Notes under the pieces: generated by a model
The model's input: the letters and a program-made list of their open reading frames with translations, nothing else
Database searches by the model: none
What the model was told of the DNA's origin: nothing
Shown here: positions 54,983 to 62,946 of the stretch, in pieces
Layout of the letters: every line of letters begins with the position of its first letter
How positions within the stretch are numbered: the first letter of the stretch is position 1
Made by a program: the position numbers and the translations under genes
Assembly (NCBI RefSeq): GCF_030282825.1
Contig: NZ_JASTZU010000058.1
Coordinates: 124,001 to 188,000, forward strand
DNA from: Aquibacillus rhizosphaerae
Lineage (GTDB): Bacteria > Bacillota > Bacilli > Bacillales > Amphibacillaceae
Direction of reading: 5' to 3'
DNA: 64,000 nucleotides

Positions 54983-55324
54983 ATGAATAAATATTGGTTT
55001 TACGTTTTGTTAGCTGCTACTTTTGAAGTGTTTTGGGTAGCTGGTCTTAAACATTCAGAAAGTACTATAGAATGGGCGATGACGATTATAGCAATCATTG
55101 CTACTTTTTTCCTTTTACCAATTACGGCAAAATATTTACCGATTGGAACTGTTTATGCAGTATTTGCAGGTCTCGGAACTGTTGGAACTGTTTTAGTTGA
55201 AATGATTATTTATGGAGAAGCCTTCCATCTAGTGAAAATAATTTTGATTGGTACACTTTTAATTGGAGTAATTGGATTAAAGGTAGTATCTTCTGAGCCC
55301 CAGGAAAGTAAAGGTGTAGTTTAA
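54983..55324 (+). CDS. ykkC: SMR-family transporter, YkkC-like subunit
   Basis: A 113-residue small multidrug-resistance protein with four helices. The membrane glutamate is in ATFEVFWVAGLKH near residue 12, and PIGTVYAVFAGLGTVGTVLVE near 55 is the family signature. It is longer than the usual partner and ends in a polar tail, like B. subtilis YkkC. It should act with the next gene as a heterodimer that exports cations. The ATG at 54983, after AAGGAG, is the start. Its stop and the next ATG share one base. Confidence 0.82.
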   Translation: MNKYWFYVLLAATFEVFWVAGLKHSESTIEWAMTIIAIIATFFLLPITAKYLPIGTVYAVFAGLGTVGTVLVEMIIYGEAFHLVKIILIGTLLIGVIGLKVVSSEPQESKGVV

Positions 55325-55635
55325 TGGCTTGGACAGCAGTAATTTTAGCAGGATGTTTTGAAGTCATCGGAGTAATTAATATTAAACGCTTAGCCATGAA
55401 AAAATGGGATGCGTTAATTTATTTAATTGTAACCTTTGGATTAAGTCTTTCTCTTTTAGCGTATGCTATGCAAACATTGCCAATGGGTACTGTTTACGGA
55501 GTTTGGACAGGAATTGGTACTGTTGGGTCCACCTTAATGGGAATGGTTTTGTACGGGGAACCAAAAGAATGGAAAAGAATTTTATTTATTGTCATGATAC
55601 TAACATCTGCAGTTGGGTTAAAACTTTACTCTTAA
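55324..55635 (+). CDS. ykkD: SMR-family transporter, YkkD-like subunit
   Basis: A 103-residue SMR protein with the glutamate in AGCFEVIGVINIKR near residue 13 and PMGTVYGVWTGIGTVGSTLMG near 56. Its ATG is in TAATG with the preceding stop, so both are made together and likely pair. YkkCD-type pairs confer drug or guanidinium export; no guanidine riboswitch is seen, so drugs or other cations are as likely. Confidence 0.82.
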   Translation: MAWTAVILAGCFEVIGVINIKRLAMKKWDALIYLIVTFGLSLSLLAYAMQTLPMGTVYGVWTGIGTVGSTLMGMVLYGEPKEWKRILFIVMILTSAVGLKLYS

Positions 55636-55663
55636 GTTTGTTAAAATAAAACCACGCTAACCA

Positions 55664-55692
55664 AGAAGACCACCTCAATCGGTGGTCTTTTT
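55664..55692. terminator. Terminator of the SMR pair
   Basis: AAGACCACC pairs with GGTGGTCTT over a 6-base loop and is followed by TTT. It also lies just past the convergent UPF0158 gene. Confidence 0.85.
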
Positions 55693-55706
55693 GGACTTTG
55701 AATCTG

Positions 55707-56171
55707 TTATTTAACCTGTAAATTGTTTTTCTTACACAGTTCCATCGCGATATCTTTATAACATTGTTTTTGATAGGCATACCACGCGTCTTCTATTTCC
55801 ATTTGAATCACACTATCTTTAAATTTTCGAAAAGCACCTTTCCCTTTGATTGCCTGAAATAACGTTTCTTGTTGCTCACTATTCGAAAGGCTATAACAAA
55901 AATTTTCCATCATATCATATTCATTAATATCCGATTTAGGAAGTAATTTTATATAGTTATCTTCATGTTCTATTACATCATAGGCTTGTTTTATCCCCTT
56001 TTGTTGCCAAACAGGTAAATGATCCAATGGCTTCTCATCTTCAGCCATTCTTAATGCTCGATCAGGTACCGATAATACTTCCCCAGATGAACAATTGATA
56101 TATGTGTTCTCTTCTTCTAATTGGAATTGTAATCCATCTATAATATCTTCAAGTTTCACTTTTACAACCAT
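55707..56171 (-). CDS. UPF0158-family protein
   Basis: A 154-residue acidic protein with the UPF0158 layout: KLEDIIDGLQFQLEEENTYI, a SGEVLSV strand pair, then DDA-like helices and a C-terminal GKGAFRKFKDSVIQ with DAWYAYQ. The function is unknown. The ATG at 56171 follows AAAGGAGG; the longer frame from 56237 has no site. Single-gene unit. Confidence 0.75.
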   Translation of the reverse strand: MVVKVKLEDIIDGLQFQLEEENTYINCSSGEVLSVPDRALRMAEDEKPLDHLPVWQQKGIKQAYDVIEHEDNYIKLLPKSDINEYDMMENFCYSLSNSEQQETLFQAIKGKGAFRKFKDSVIQMEIEDAWYAYQKQCYKDIAMELCKKNNLQVK

Positions 56172-56282
56172 GTTTTCCTCCTTTGAAAATAAACAAAATC
56201 GGCTAGTTATCTCATTAATTAAATAAGCCATAGTCAAACAACTTATTACGTTTATCTAACTAATCTAGTTTCTTTATATATC

Positions 56283-56313
56283 AAAAAAAGGCATAGTGCA
56301 AACCATGGCCTTT
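56283..56313 (-). terminator. Minus-strand terminator without an obvious gene
   Basis: AAAGGCAT pairs with ATGGCCTTT (one bulge) and is followed by seven T on the minus strand. The nearest gene on that strand ends 350 bases away. In between (about 56430-56530) is a short start-less coding-like frame (LKELRNTNVEIDDLRNED), perhaps a decayed gene. The rest of 56172-56659 holds nothing. Confidence 0.5.
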
Positions 56314-56659
56314 GGAAAATTACCGATTAATTCATTTATCATATCGTTCTAATTGATGATGAGCCAGTTAAACTTAGAAATTTCTAATGAAGTATTTTTA
56401 ATATTTAGAAGTTTTTTTCTAGTTGGATGCATGTAATTTATTTATTTCTAAATCACTCTTGGAATCTTCATTACGCAGATCATCAATCTCCACATTGGTA
56501 TTTCTTAGTTCTTTTAATATTACTAATTATTGTTATTACTTCAACTTGTCAACATTAATCATTTACACTTAGTAATATTGTTAATTTATTATCTACGATA
56601 CATTATTAAGGAATAAGCTGCTTTTCCTAAAGTAAATAAAAGACAATTTAATTATTCAA

Positions 56660-56860
56660 CTATATTTTTCTCATACCCAACAAAGCTACGAGCCCATTAA
56701 AAATAAGTACACATGAAAATAATAGAATAGCTAGGACTCCTACTAAAAAAGCTAAAGGTTCAAGCGGAGCTAACATGCCTTGCAATGGAACTTTGATAAG
56801 TGCAAAACCAGCAAGAATACAGCCTAAATATAAGATAGAAAAACCGTTCACATCCATCAC
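56660..56860 (-). CDS. Two-helix membrane protein, about 63 residues
   Basis: Hydrophobic throughout: helices at about residues 8-25 and 35-60, ending in LGMRKI. AAGGAGG lies just before several start codons; GTG encoding the residue before NGFSILYL has the best spacing (eight bases), giving 63 residues. The family is not recognised. It stands alone. The 330 bases between it and the next gene show nothing. Confidence 0.55.
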   Translation of the reverse strand: MMDVNGFSILYLGCILAGFALIKVPLQGMLAPLEPLAFLVGVLAILLFSCVLIFNGLVALLGMRKI

Positions 56861-57192
56861 CTCCTTGTGTTAATGTCTATTCTTAAAATTAGTTTTTATA
56901 TCCAATAACTTTAATTAACTGGACTGGCCTCTCAGAAAAGTCAATGAATTAGCTGAAACGAATGCCGATTTTTTAACGAATTTTTAGAACGTACGAACAA
57001 ACAGGAGGATAACCTATTAATTATAAGAAGACTCGATGTATTTATTATCCTTTAACAATAATAAGCGTATACGTTTGTTATGCACGTTGTACGTGGTTTT
57101 AGTTAAAGTGTTTCTTGTGTTAGAATTTCTAACAGTAAGATTGAAATCAATAATTAAAAAACTATCAGGAGGAGATTACGATCTCATTTGAA

Positions 57193-57423
57193 ATGGCACC
57201 AAAAGGGAAAACTTGTAGACTAGTAGCAACCACAAAAGTAGAAGAGGATATTCACATTTCTGTTCTTCATAATGAAAAAGGGTTTGTTTACTTTAAACTA
57301 ACTGAAACTAACGAACAATTGAATGACATTCAAGAATATATAAAAGAACTGCAGCCGAAGATTCTTTCAGGGGCGTATCATACGCAGTTAGTAGATATGG
57401 CAAAAGAAGAAGTATGTTGTTAA
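57193..57423 (+). CDS. 76-residue protein with C-terminal Cys-Cys
   Basis: The frame begins MAPKGKTCRLVATTKVEEDI and ends KEEVCC. It is soluble and amphipathic. The only ribosome site, AGGAGGAGA, is about 16 bases from the ATG, farther than normal, and no better start exists in frame except non-standard codons. I know no family. It has a strong terminator directly behind it. Confidence 0.55.
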   Translation: MAPKGKTCRLVATTKVEEDIHISVLHNEKGFVYFKLTETNEQLNDIQEYIKELQPKILSGAYHTQLVDMAKEEVCC

Positions 57424-57453
57424 CTAAAAAAACCCTCATAGGGGTTTTTTTAG
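57419..57453. terminator. Bidirectional terminator
   Basis: GTTAACTAAAAAAACCC faces GGGTTTTTTTAGTTAAC (about 57437-57453). It begins in the stop codon of the 76-residue gene. On the minus strand it closes the Spo0E-like unit. Confidence 0.9.
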
Positions 57454-57540
57454 TTAACAACAATTCAAGATATTTCATGATAAATTAACAGTCCACCCTT
57501 ACTAAGCGGAACTGTTTTCACTTCCAGTAAACGCATACAT

Positions 57541-57660
57541 CTATTTGGAATCAACATACTCTTCTCTTATCACTGACCTTTGCCAATCTAATTGGTCTTG
57601 TTCTTCTTTTTTTGAATCTGGTTTTTCGTTCTTAAGTGAATTAGTATCCTTCATTGCCAT
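57541..57660 (-). CDS. 39-residue charged protein after the Spo0E-like gene
   Basis: The ATG at 57660 follows GGAGGG by six bases. The product, MAMKDTNSLKNEKPDSKKEE and on to EEYVDSK, is highly charged and probably unstructured. It lies 14 bases after the Spo0E-like stop, so both share a transcript and the upstream riboswitch-like element. No family is known to me. Confidence 0.6.
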   Translation of the reverse strand: MAMKDTNSLKNEKPDSKKEEQDQLDWQRSVIREEYVDSK

Positions 57661-57674
57661 AAATATCCCTCCTA

Positions 57675-57851
57675 CTAAAATTTATTCATCTTTCCATGCT
57701 GATTCAACTTTAGATCTAGAAATTGACTAATCTCGATTACTAATGGATCGTTCATACTACCAGTTCGAATTTTTGCTTTGTACATTAAATCTCGCAAGAT
57801 AGAAATATCCTCATCAACTATTTTTAAGCAATTCTCATTACAAAAATCCAA
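57675..57851 (-). CDS. Spo0E-like aspartyl-phosphate phosphatase
   Basis: A 58-residue protein read from a TTG eight bases after AGGAGG. The core ISILRDLMYKAKIRTGSMND and IEISQFLDLKLNQ fits the Spo0E family, whose SQxLD motif contacts the phosphorylated response regulator. Family members dephosphorylate Spo0A and delay sporulation. An unusual point is that a c-di-GMP-I riboswitch-like element precedes it. The N-terminal MDFCNENCLK adds two cysteines of unknown role. The frame is too short for common ORF cutoffs. Confidence 0.75.
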   Translation of the reverse strand: MDFCNENCLKIVDEDISILRDLMYKAKIRTGSMNDPLVIEISQFLDLKLNQHGKMNKF

Positions 57852-57885
57852 ATTACAGCCCTCCTTTTTCTATTTACGGAAGAAT

Positions 57886-57975
57886 TATTCGATAACTGGC
57901 TGGCTTATTATACTTAAACTTAGCCCCTATAGCTTTGCGTCGCCATCTTTCAATGGCTTTGCCCTTTCGTCCAAA
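57886..57975 (-). ncRNA. c-di-GMP-I riboswitch-like element 2
   Basis: On the minus strand: AAAGGGCAAAGCCATTGAAA, GATGGCGACGCAAAGC, GGGGCTAAG and AAGCCAGCCAGTTATCG. The GCAAA block, GAAA tetraloop and GACGCAAAGC box are in GEMM-I order. The aptamer tail AGCCAGCC can pair with GGAGGGCT, which contains the ribosome site of the Spo0E-like gene, so control may be at translation. The match is good but weaker than element 1, mainly in the last helix. Confidence 0.72.
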
Positions 57976-58203
57976 TTGCAATTTGGAGTTAACCAGAGTG
58001 AATCTAAATAAATTATAACTAATTATCAGAATTTTTTCAATATTCAAGTTGCAAAATTCGACATTTTTTAAAAAATTTATTGAAATACTATGACTTATCT
58101 TTTTTGGGAGAGGTTTTATAGTGTATTTTGATAGAAGGATTAGAAATACAAGGGGTTAACCGGAGCATTAGTTTATTTCGCACTAATATTCTCCTATCTA
58201 TAC
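57976..58203. other. Gene-less stretch upstream of riboswitch-like element 2
   Basis: CCAAATTGCAATTTGG (57971-57986) is a perfect 16-bp palindrome at the 5' edge of the aptamer. Beyond it nothing is supported. Confidence 0.4.
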
Positions 58204-58662
58204 TTATGCATAGTTGGAATTTTTCCAACTGACTGTTAAATGTCCGATTGCCAATATGACTACAGCTCCACCTAACCAATAAGATTGGATCCAAATAGCA
58301 GTAAATCCAAATGTAGCAATCGGAAATACAGCTAAAGGAATTGGAATAAATAAAAATGGTTTCCACAACCAACTATAATCATGCCCATTGTTTATATACC
58401 TGATCCACAAGCAATAATAAACGATTAAACTCAATACAAGGAGGAGTACCCAAATGTTTACTTGTACATCTTGAAAACTTTCTTTTGATGATACAAGTAC
58501 TGTTAAACAAAGGATTTGTCCAATTTTTTCTAAACTTATATAGAAAAACCCCACACTTGGTGCATCTACTGGAACATTTCTAGGTGGATACTTTATAAAA
58601 AACAAAATGCTTGGCATTAGCACAAGAATTCCAATTAACGTCCCTATTAATGAAAACCCCAT
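58204..58662 (-). CDS. Five-helix membrane protein, 152 residues
   Basis: Hydrophobic helices lie at about residues 3-22, 42-58, 70-88, 98-118 and 125-143. AGGAGGG precedes the ATG. No family is recognised. It stands alone, followed on the 5' side by a start-less membrane-protein-like remnant (about 58753-58915, minus strand: LASALLGLLMANHFIMKTRN). Confidence 0.6.
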   Translation of the reverse strand: MGFSLIGTLIGILVLMPSILFFIKYPPRNVPVDAPSVGFFYISLEKIGQILCLTVLVSSKESFQDVQVNIWVLLLVLSLIVYYCLWIRYINNGHDYSWLWKPFLFIPIPLAVFPIATFGFTAIWIQSYWLGGAVVILAIGHLTVSWKNSNYA

Positions 58663-58941
58663 TTTTTCCCTCCTAATACATCACTATATGTATTGCTCAT
58701 AAAGAGATAAATCATCAATCATGATAGATTTATTTTATATGTATCTAGCTTTTACTTTCTATTTCTTGTTTTCATAATGAAGTGATTGGCCATCAATAGT
58801 CCTAATAAAGCACTCGCCAATGAAAGGATAACAAGATAGTTAGTTGGAATGGTGAAAATAAAATAAAATGGAAAAGTACTAATAGTTACTGTTAAAAAAT
58901 AAACACTTTCCTAATCAAAAACTCCTTAAATATTTATTATA

Positions 58942-59437
58942 TTAAAGAATCCTCGAATAACGTAAAGATACCTGCTTCTCGCCTGTTTCAGTTAATGTTA
59001 TTTTACTTTTTTGAAATAGAAATCCTCTAGCTTCATAAAAGGGAATACCTCGTTGATTCCCTTCTTGTACTGACACCCACTGCTCCACTGCATTTTTATG
59101 TTTTTGGTCTTTAGTAAGTGCTTCGAATAACCGTCTCCCAATTCCTTTATATAGATACGCTTCATTAACATACAAGACAAACACTTCCCCAACACTCGGT
59201 TTAGTGATTACACCTCCAATGACTCCAACAACGTCTGAATTAAGCAGCGCGATATGGGGAATATAGACCCACATTATTGTCATTATAAACCCGTTCATAT
59301 CGATACCACGTGTTAACATTTTTTTCTTGGTAATCTTTACTTAATTTCCCTTCTACTGTTTGTTTCCAACCTGTAGCACAAATGGTACTAATGGCTTCTG
59401 TATATTTTATATGCGGTTTAACGATAGATACATGCAT
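58942..59437 (-). pseudogene. GNAT acetyltransferase broken by a frameshift
   Basis: Two frames make one GNAT protein: 59437 to about 59270 (MHVSIVKPHIKYTEAISTIC, WKQTVEGKLSKDYQEKNVNT), then about 59268 to 58942 (VYIPHIALLNSDVVGVIGG, YLYKGIGRRLFEAL). The acetyl-CoA motif is KGIGRR. Loss of one G from the GGG near 59268-59270 would restore VVYIPH. The whole would be about 165 residues. Either a pseudogene or a sequencing error. Confidence 0.78.
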
Positions 59438-59541
59438 AGCTCTACACCTCTTTTTTTATATTTTTAGCAAAATAATTTGAAATAGCGCCTAGTAAAAACC
59501 AAAAAATAATGGTAAAATTATCAAAATTAAAAAGGGGGATT

Positions 59542-59952
59542 ATGATGGAAGTAAATGAAATAACTTATAAAGTAAATCTAGAAATAACAGCTAAAGACTT
59601 TTCTAATGTCTTTAAATCATCAGGCATTAAAAGACCTGTTGATGATTTGGAACGGTTGCAAAAAATGATAGATAATGCTGATATTCTAATTACAGCTTGG
59701 GATGCTGATAAACTGGTTGGAGTAGCTCGTGCGATTACCGATTATAGTTATTGCTGTTATCTATCCGATTTGGCAGTGAACAGTAATTATCAAAGCAAAG
59801 GTATCGGGAGACAGCTTGTCCAATGGGTACAAAAAGAAATTGGTGATACGGTTACTTTATTACTTTTATCTGCGCCATCTGCAATGGACTATTACCCGAA
59901 AATTGGTTTTGAATCTATTGATAATGGATTTAAGATTTTAAGAAAATCTTAA
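59542..59952 (+). CDS. GNAT-family N-acetyltransferase
   Basis: A 136-residue acetyltransferase. DLAVNSNYQSKGIGRQLVQW near residue 75 gives the acetyl-CoA loop (Q-x-K-G-I-G), and LLLLSAPSAMDYYPKIGF is the typical last strand and helix. The substrate is unknown. I chose the ATG at 59542, after AAGGGGG; the frame upstream to 59509 has no site. Its neighbour on the other side is a frameshifted paralogue-type gene. Confidence 0.85.
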   Translation: MMEVNEITYKVNLEITAKDFSNVFKSSGIKRPVDDLERLQKMIDNADILITAWDADKLVGVARAITDYSYCCYLSDLAVNSNYQSKGIGRQLVQWVQKEIGDTVTLLLLSAPSAMDYYPKIGFESIDNGFKILRKS

Positions 59953-60045
59953 AAAATATTTATACACTAGTGAATGGAACAAATGATGATGCAGTAGAAC
60001 ATCACCAATATTGGCAAGTGACTGTCTCATCAATAATAAAGAAAA

Positions 60046-60075
60046 GTGACGATAAAATTGGTATTATGAAATTGA
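60046..60075 (+). repeat. MITE-like repeat, right end (copy C)
   Basis: GTGACGATAAAATTGGTATT followed by ATGAAATTGA differs from copy A's right end at one base. No left half is seen. It lies about 12 bases upstream of the antitoxin RNA -10 box, so it may have supplied part of that promoter region. Confidence 0.6.
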
Positions 60076-60098
60076 CTAAATTATGATATAATTTGATT

Positions 60099-60242
60099 AG
60101 AATTGAATATAACTATCGGAATAGACCACAGCTGGTAACTGTGGCCTGTTGATAAACGGTTCCCCCAGAGGGATCGGCTATCCACTGTTAGGATAGACCT
60201 CACCTAGTTAACTTGTTGGGTTTATAGGGAGGTCTATTTTTT
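60099..60242 (+). ncRNA. Antitoxin antisense RNA 2 (RatA-like)
   Basis: After a TATAAT (60087-60092) come a hairpin CCACAG/CTGTGG (about 60124-60142), the block ACGGTTCCCCCAGAGGGATC, and a terminator ATAGACCT/AGGTCTAT (60193-60237) with six T. The terminator overlaps the end of the toxin frame. The order is the same as at the 24.3-kb locus. The 5' end is estimated. Confidence 0.65.
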
Positions 60243-60329
60243 ATTGATTAGTGTTACAATCAATGCGAGTAATGCAATCATAAAGGTGCCAAAGCCAAAC
60301 AGCACCATGAACATTTCATACATACCCAT
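60234..60329 (-). CDS. Type I holin-like toxin, copy 2 (TxpA/BsrG type)
   Basis: A 31-residue hydrophobic peptide: MGMYEMFMVLFGFGTFMIAL then LALIVTLINKK. One membrane helix with lysine tail. AAAGGCGGTGAT lies four bases before the ATG. It is about 60% alike to copy 1 (FGTFxIALL core). A minus-strand TATAAT lies near 60393-60398. The antisense RNA on the plus strand overlaps its 3' end. Confidence 0.72.
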   Translation of the reverse strand: MGMYEMFMVLFGFGTFMIALLALIVTLINKK

Positions 60330-60632
60330 AGGCATCACCGCCTTTCACTTGGGGCTAGCCGACCTCTCCCTACAGAACGTTATCTTACTAGATTATATCA
60401 TAGATTCAACCAAAGTAGAACATGTGTTCGTTTTTTGTTCTGCTTTTTTTTCAATCTATTAAATGAGATTCAGTGGACTTAGAGACAAGGTGATTGTCTC
60501 ACAGTAAATCCATACAATATATCAAACTGTAACAATGATTTGTTATATACTTCACTTCGCATAAGTGCATAGATGTATTATTAGTAGGGCAAAATGTGTC
60601 CATATACATATTATTACCTTAGGAGTGTATAA

Positions 60633-61367
60633 ATGGACAAGCAACTCATAAAGAAATTAAGTATTCCAATTATCGTACTATTAATTGGACTTGGGATAAT
60701 AAGTTTATTCACCTATATTTTCGTTGAATTAGGAGAAGATTTACTCGCTCATGAAATTCAACTATTTGATTCGTCTATTATAGAATTCTTAAAAACACTC
60801 GAAACAGATACACTGGACCAAATCATGATTTTCATAACAGAACTGGGTTCTGTTTGGTTTCTGACCACTATGTCTATTTTTGTTGTTTTAGCTCTCTGGT
60901 TTAAAGCAAAAGATAAATGGGGCATTACTGCATTTATTGTAGCAATCGCAGGTGGTGGAACAATTACCAAAGTATTAAAACATCATTATGATAGAGGCAG
61001 ACCATCCATAAATCCTGAAATTGATGCAGTTGGATACAGCTTTCCAAGTGGGCATTCCATGGGTTCTCTTATTTTTTATGGTTTTGCTATTTATTTAGTT
61101 GCAAAGAGTAAACGATCAAAACCTGTGAAGTGGTGTTTTGCAATCCTAGCCAGTTTTCTAATATTTCTTATCGGAACTAGTCGAGCTTATTTAGGAGCAC
61201 ACTTTCCGAGTGATGTGTTTGCTGGTTTTTTAGCTGGTTTCGTATGGATGACTCTTTGCATATTGGCATTAGAATGGGCGGAATGGCGTACCAAATATCA
61301 TATACGTCCATTTAGAGCAATCCGCAATCTCTTTGTTCAGCGATTTCACGATAATCCTGAGAAATAA
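60633..61367 (+). CDS. PAP2-family membrane phosphatase
   Basis: A 244-residue protein with six helices. The phosphatase motifs are KHHYDRGRP near residue 115, PSGHSMGS near 138 and SRAYLGAHFPSDV near 187. These enzymes remove phosphate from lipid pyrophosphates such as undecaprenyl pyrophosphate or from phosphatidic acid. It could recycle the cell-wall carrier lipid. AGGAG lies before the ATG. Single gene. Confidence 0.88.
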   Translation: MDKQLIKKLSIPIIVLLIGLGIISLFTYIFVELGEDLLAHEIQLFDSSIIEFLKTLETDTLDQIMIFITELGSVWFLTTMSIFVVLALWFKAKDKWGITAFIVAIAGGGTITKVLKHHYDRGRPSINPEIDAVGYSFPSGHSMGSLIFYGFAIYLVAKSKRSKPVKWCFAILASFLIFLIGTSRAYLGAHFPSDVFAGFLAGFVWMTLCILALEWAEWRTKYHIRPFRAIRNLFVQRFHDNPEK

Positions 61368-61521
61368 CACCTATATTATGGAATTTTACCATGCTGCGTT
61401 GATTAACGTATAAGGTGTAAGGGCAAAAAAGTTCTTGATTACTTATAGAGCGGAAAATTAATGTGAATTTTTTATATGAGTTCTTTTGTATAATTCAAAA
61501 GGAATTAGCAATTTATTGAAT

Positions 61522-61953
61522 CTACTGTATTAGCTCCAATAAGCCTTTTGGAACAAGTTTTAATTTACCATTTTGAAATTCAGTTATAGGTTTCCACCAC
61601 AATGTGAATATTGTTCCATCATCTTCTTTGCCTTCTAAGGAATCCGCTTTATAGATCAAATTGTCAACGAATTTAGCATCATAGACGATAACAATCTCAT
61701 GGCCTACATCATCGTTGTATGTAAAAATATTTTCAATTGTTCCTAAATATTTAAGATCAACAATTTCTTCCTCTATTTCTTCATGAATCTCTCTAATTAA
61801 GGCATCAGAACTTAACTCCCCATATTCGATACCTCCACCAATTGGACGATAGTAGTATTCATTCTTTACGGTATCATAACCTTCAGCAACAAGGATAGAA
61901 TTATTATTACTAAAAATACAAATAACCAAAGGTCTTATTATCCCTTTTTTCAT
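61522..61953 (-). CDS. Nudix hydrolase
   Basis: A 143-residue protein with the Nudix box in GGGIEYGELSSDALIREIHE followed by EIEEEI, near residues 45-72; the glutamates bind magnesium. It cleaves nucleoside diphosphates linked to another group; the substrate is unknown. I chose the ATG at 61953, five bases after GGGAGG; the frame open to 62043 is extra. It follows yoaP by 110 bases on the same strand. Confidence 0.85.
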   Translation of the reverse strand: MKKGIIRPLVICIFSNNNSILVAEGYDTVKNEYYYRPIGGGIEYGELSSDALIREIHEEIEEEIVDLKYLGTIENIFTYNDDVGHEIVIVYDAKFVDNLIYKADSLEGKEDDGTIFTLWWKPITEFQNGKLKLVPKGLLELIQ

Positions 61954-62063
61954 AAAAGCCTCCCAAATACTATCTGAATTTAGATAAAGAATATTTTTTA
62001 TGCACCATCCCCTTTTAGAAAAGGCTTCAATTCCATGATGCACGTACTAACAGTTCAAAGTTA

Positions 62064-62834
62064 TTAACTTTTGATGTTAAATTTTTGACTTTTTAATAGT
62101 TGTACAAATTTGTTTTTTGTTTCAGGATGATATGTAATAATTTCACCATCCAATATGACAGTAAATACTCCAAATGGTGTCGGAGATATTTTCTGGGCCC
62201 GTTCATAATTATCTAATTCAATCACATTCACTTCCATGTCACATTCATCAGCAGCCAGCTTTAAGTTTATTAAGGCATCTTGTGTAAATGGACATTGATC
62301 AGATTTAAATACAGTAATTCCTTTACAATATTCCTTTGCAGTTTCTTGCCAATCATAAAAACTTGGCAATGACTCATCCTTAAAGTTCAAAGCCATTAAC
62401 TCAAATACTCCAATTTTATCTACAAGGTTAAATTCCTTTTTTTCGAAAAACATCCTACTTGGCAACCAGCCCTTATCACTGGTTACGATAACAACTCCAG
62501 ATAGATTTAACTTCTTAGCCTCTTGGATGCATTCTTGCAAAAGCTTACTACCGAATCCTTTTTCCTTATTTTTTCCGACTACCCAAAAACAATGAATAAC
62601 CATATATTCTTTTGCATTTATTGCTCTCCAAGTAGATTTACCGGGGATATATTCAATAAATCCTTTCTGACGTCCATCCTCTTCAATAATTTTTACTCTT
62701 AAACCTTCTTGAAATCTTTTCTTTAGCCACTTAAGTTTATTTTGATAACCATTTGACTTGGGTTTACTTCTCATACAAAAAAATCCATACTTATCTACAT
62801 TGTCAACATTTACATCAATTATTTTCAACATCAA
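62064..62834 (-). CDS. yoaP: GNAT acetyltransferase with YoaP domain
   Basis: A 256-residue two-domain protein. The N-terminal part (about 1-150) is a GNAT domain (VVGKNKEKGFGSKLLQECIQ). The C-terminal part (about 165-250) is a thioredoxin-like YoaP domain with SDQCPFTQDALINL and PFGVFTVILDGEIITYHP; only one cysteine of a CxxC pair is left. B. subtilis YoaP has the same fusion. The substrate is unknown. It may be in one unit with the Nudix gene. Confidence 0.82.
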   Translation of the reverse strand: MMLKIIDVNVDNVDKYGFFCMRSKPKSNGYQNKLKWLKKRFQEGLRVKIIEEDGRQKGFIEYIPGKSTWRAINAKEYMVIHCFWVVGKNKEKGFGSKLLQECIQEAKKLNLSGVVIVTSDKGWLPSRMFFEKKEFNLVDKIGVFELMALNFKDESLPSFYDWQETAKEYCKGITVFKSDQCPFTQDALINLKLAADECDMEVNVIELDNYERAQKISPTPFGVFTVILDGEIITYHPETKNKFVQLLKSQKFNIKS

Positions 62835-62946
62835 TCCCCCTACCTTCTGAGAAATTTTATTCGTTTAGATGAAATTATTTTAACATAAAATTCCATATGT
62901 TTTTCTTATATTTATATATAATTTGTGACTAATTCTATTCAATTAC

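Noticed and set aside
58753-58915. Membrane-protein-like frame near 58.8 kb
   Set aside because: No start codon or ribosome site; at most a remnant.
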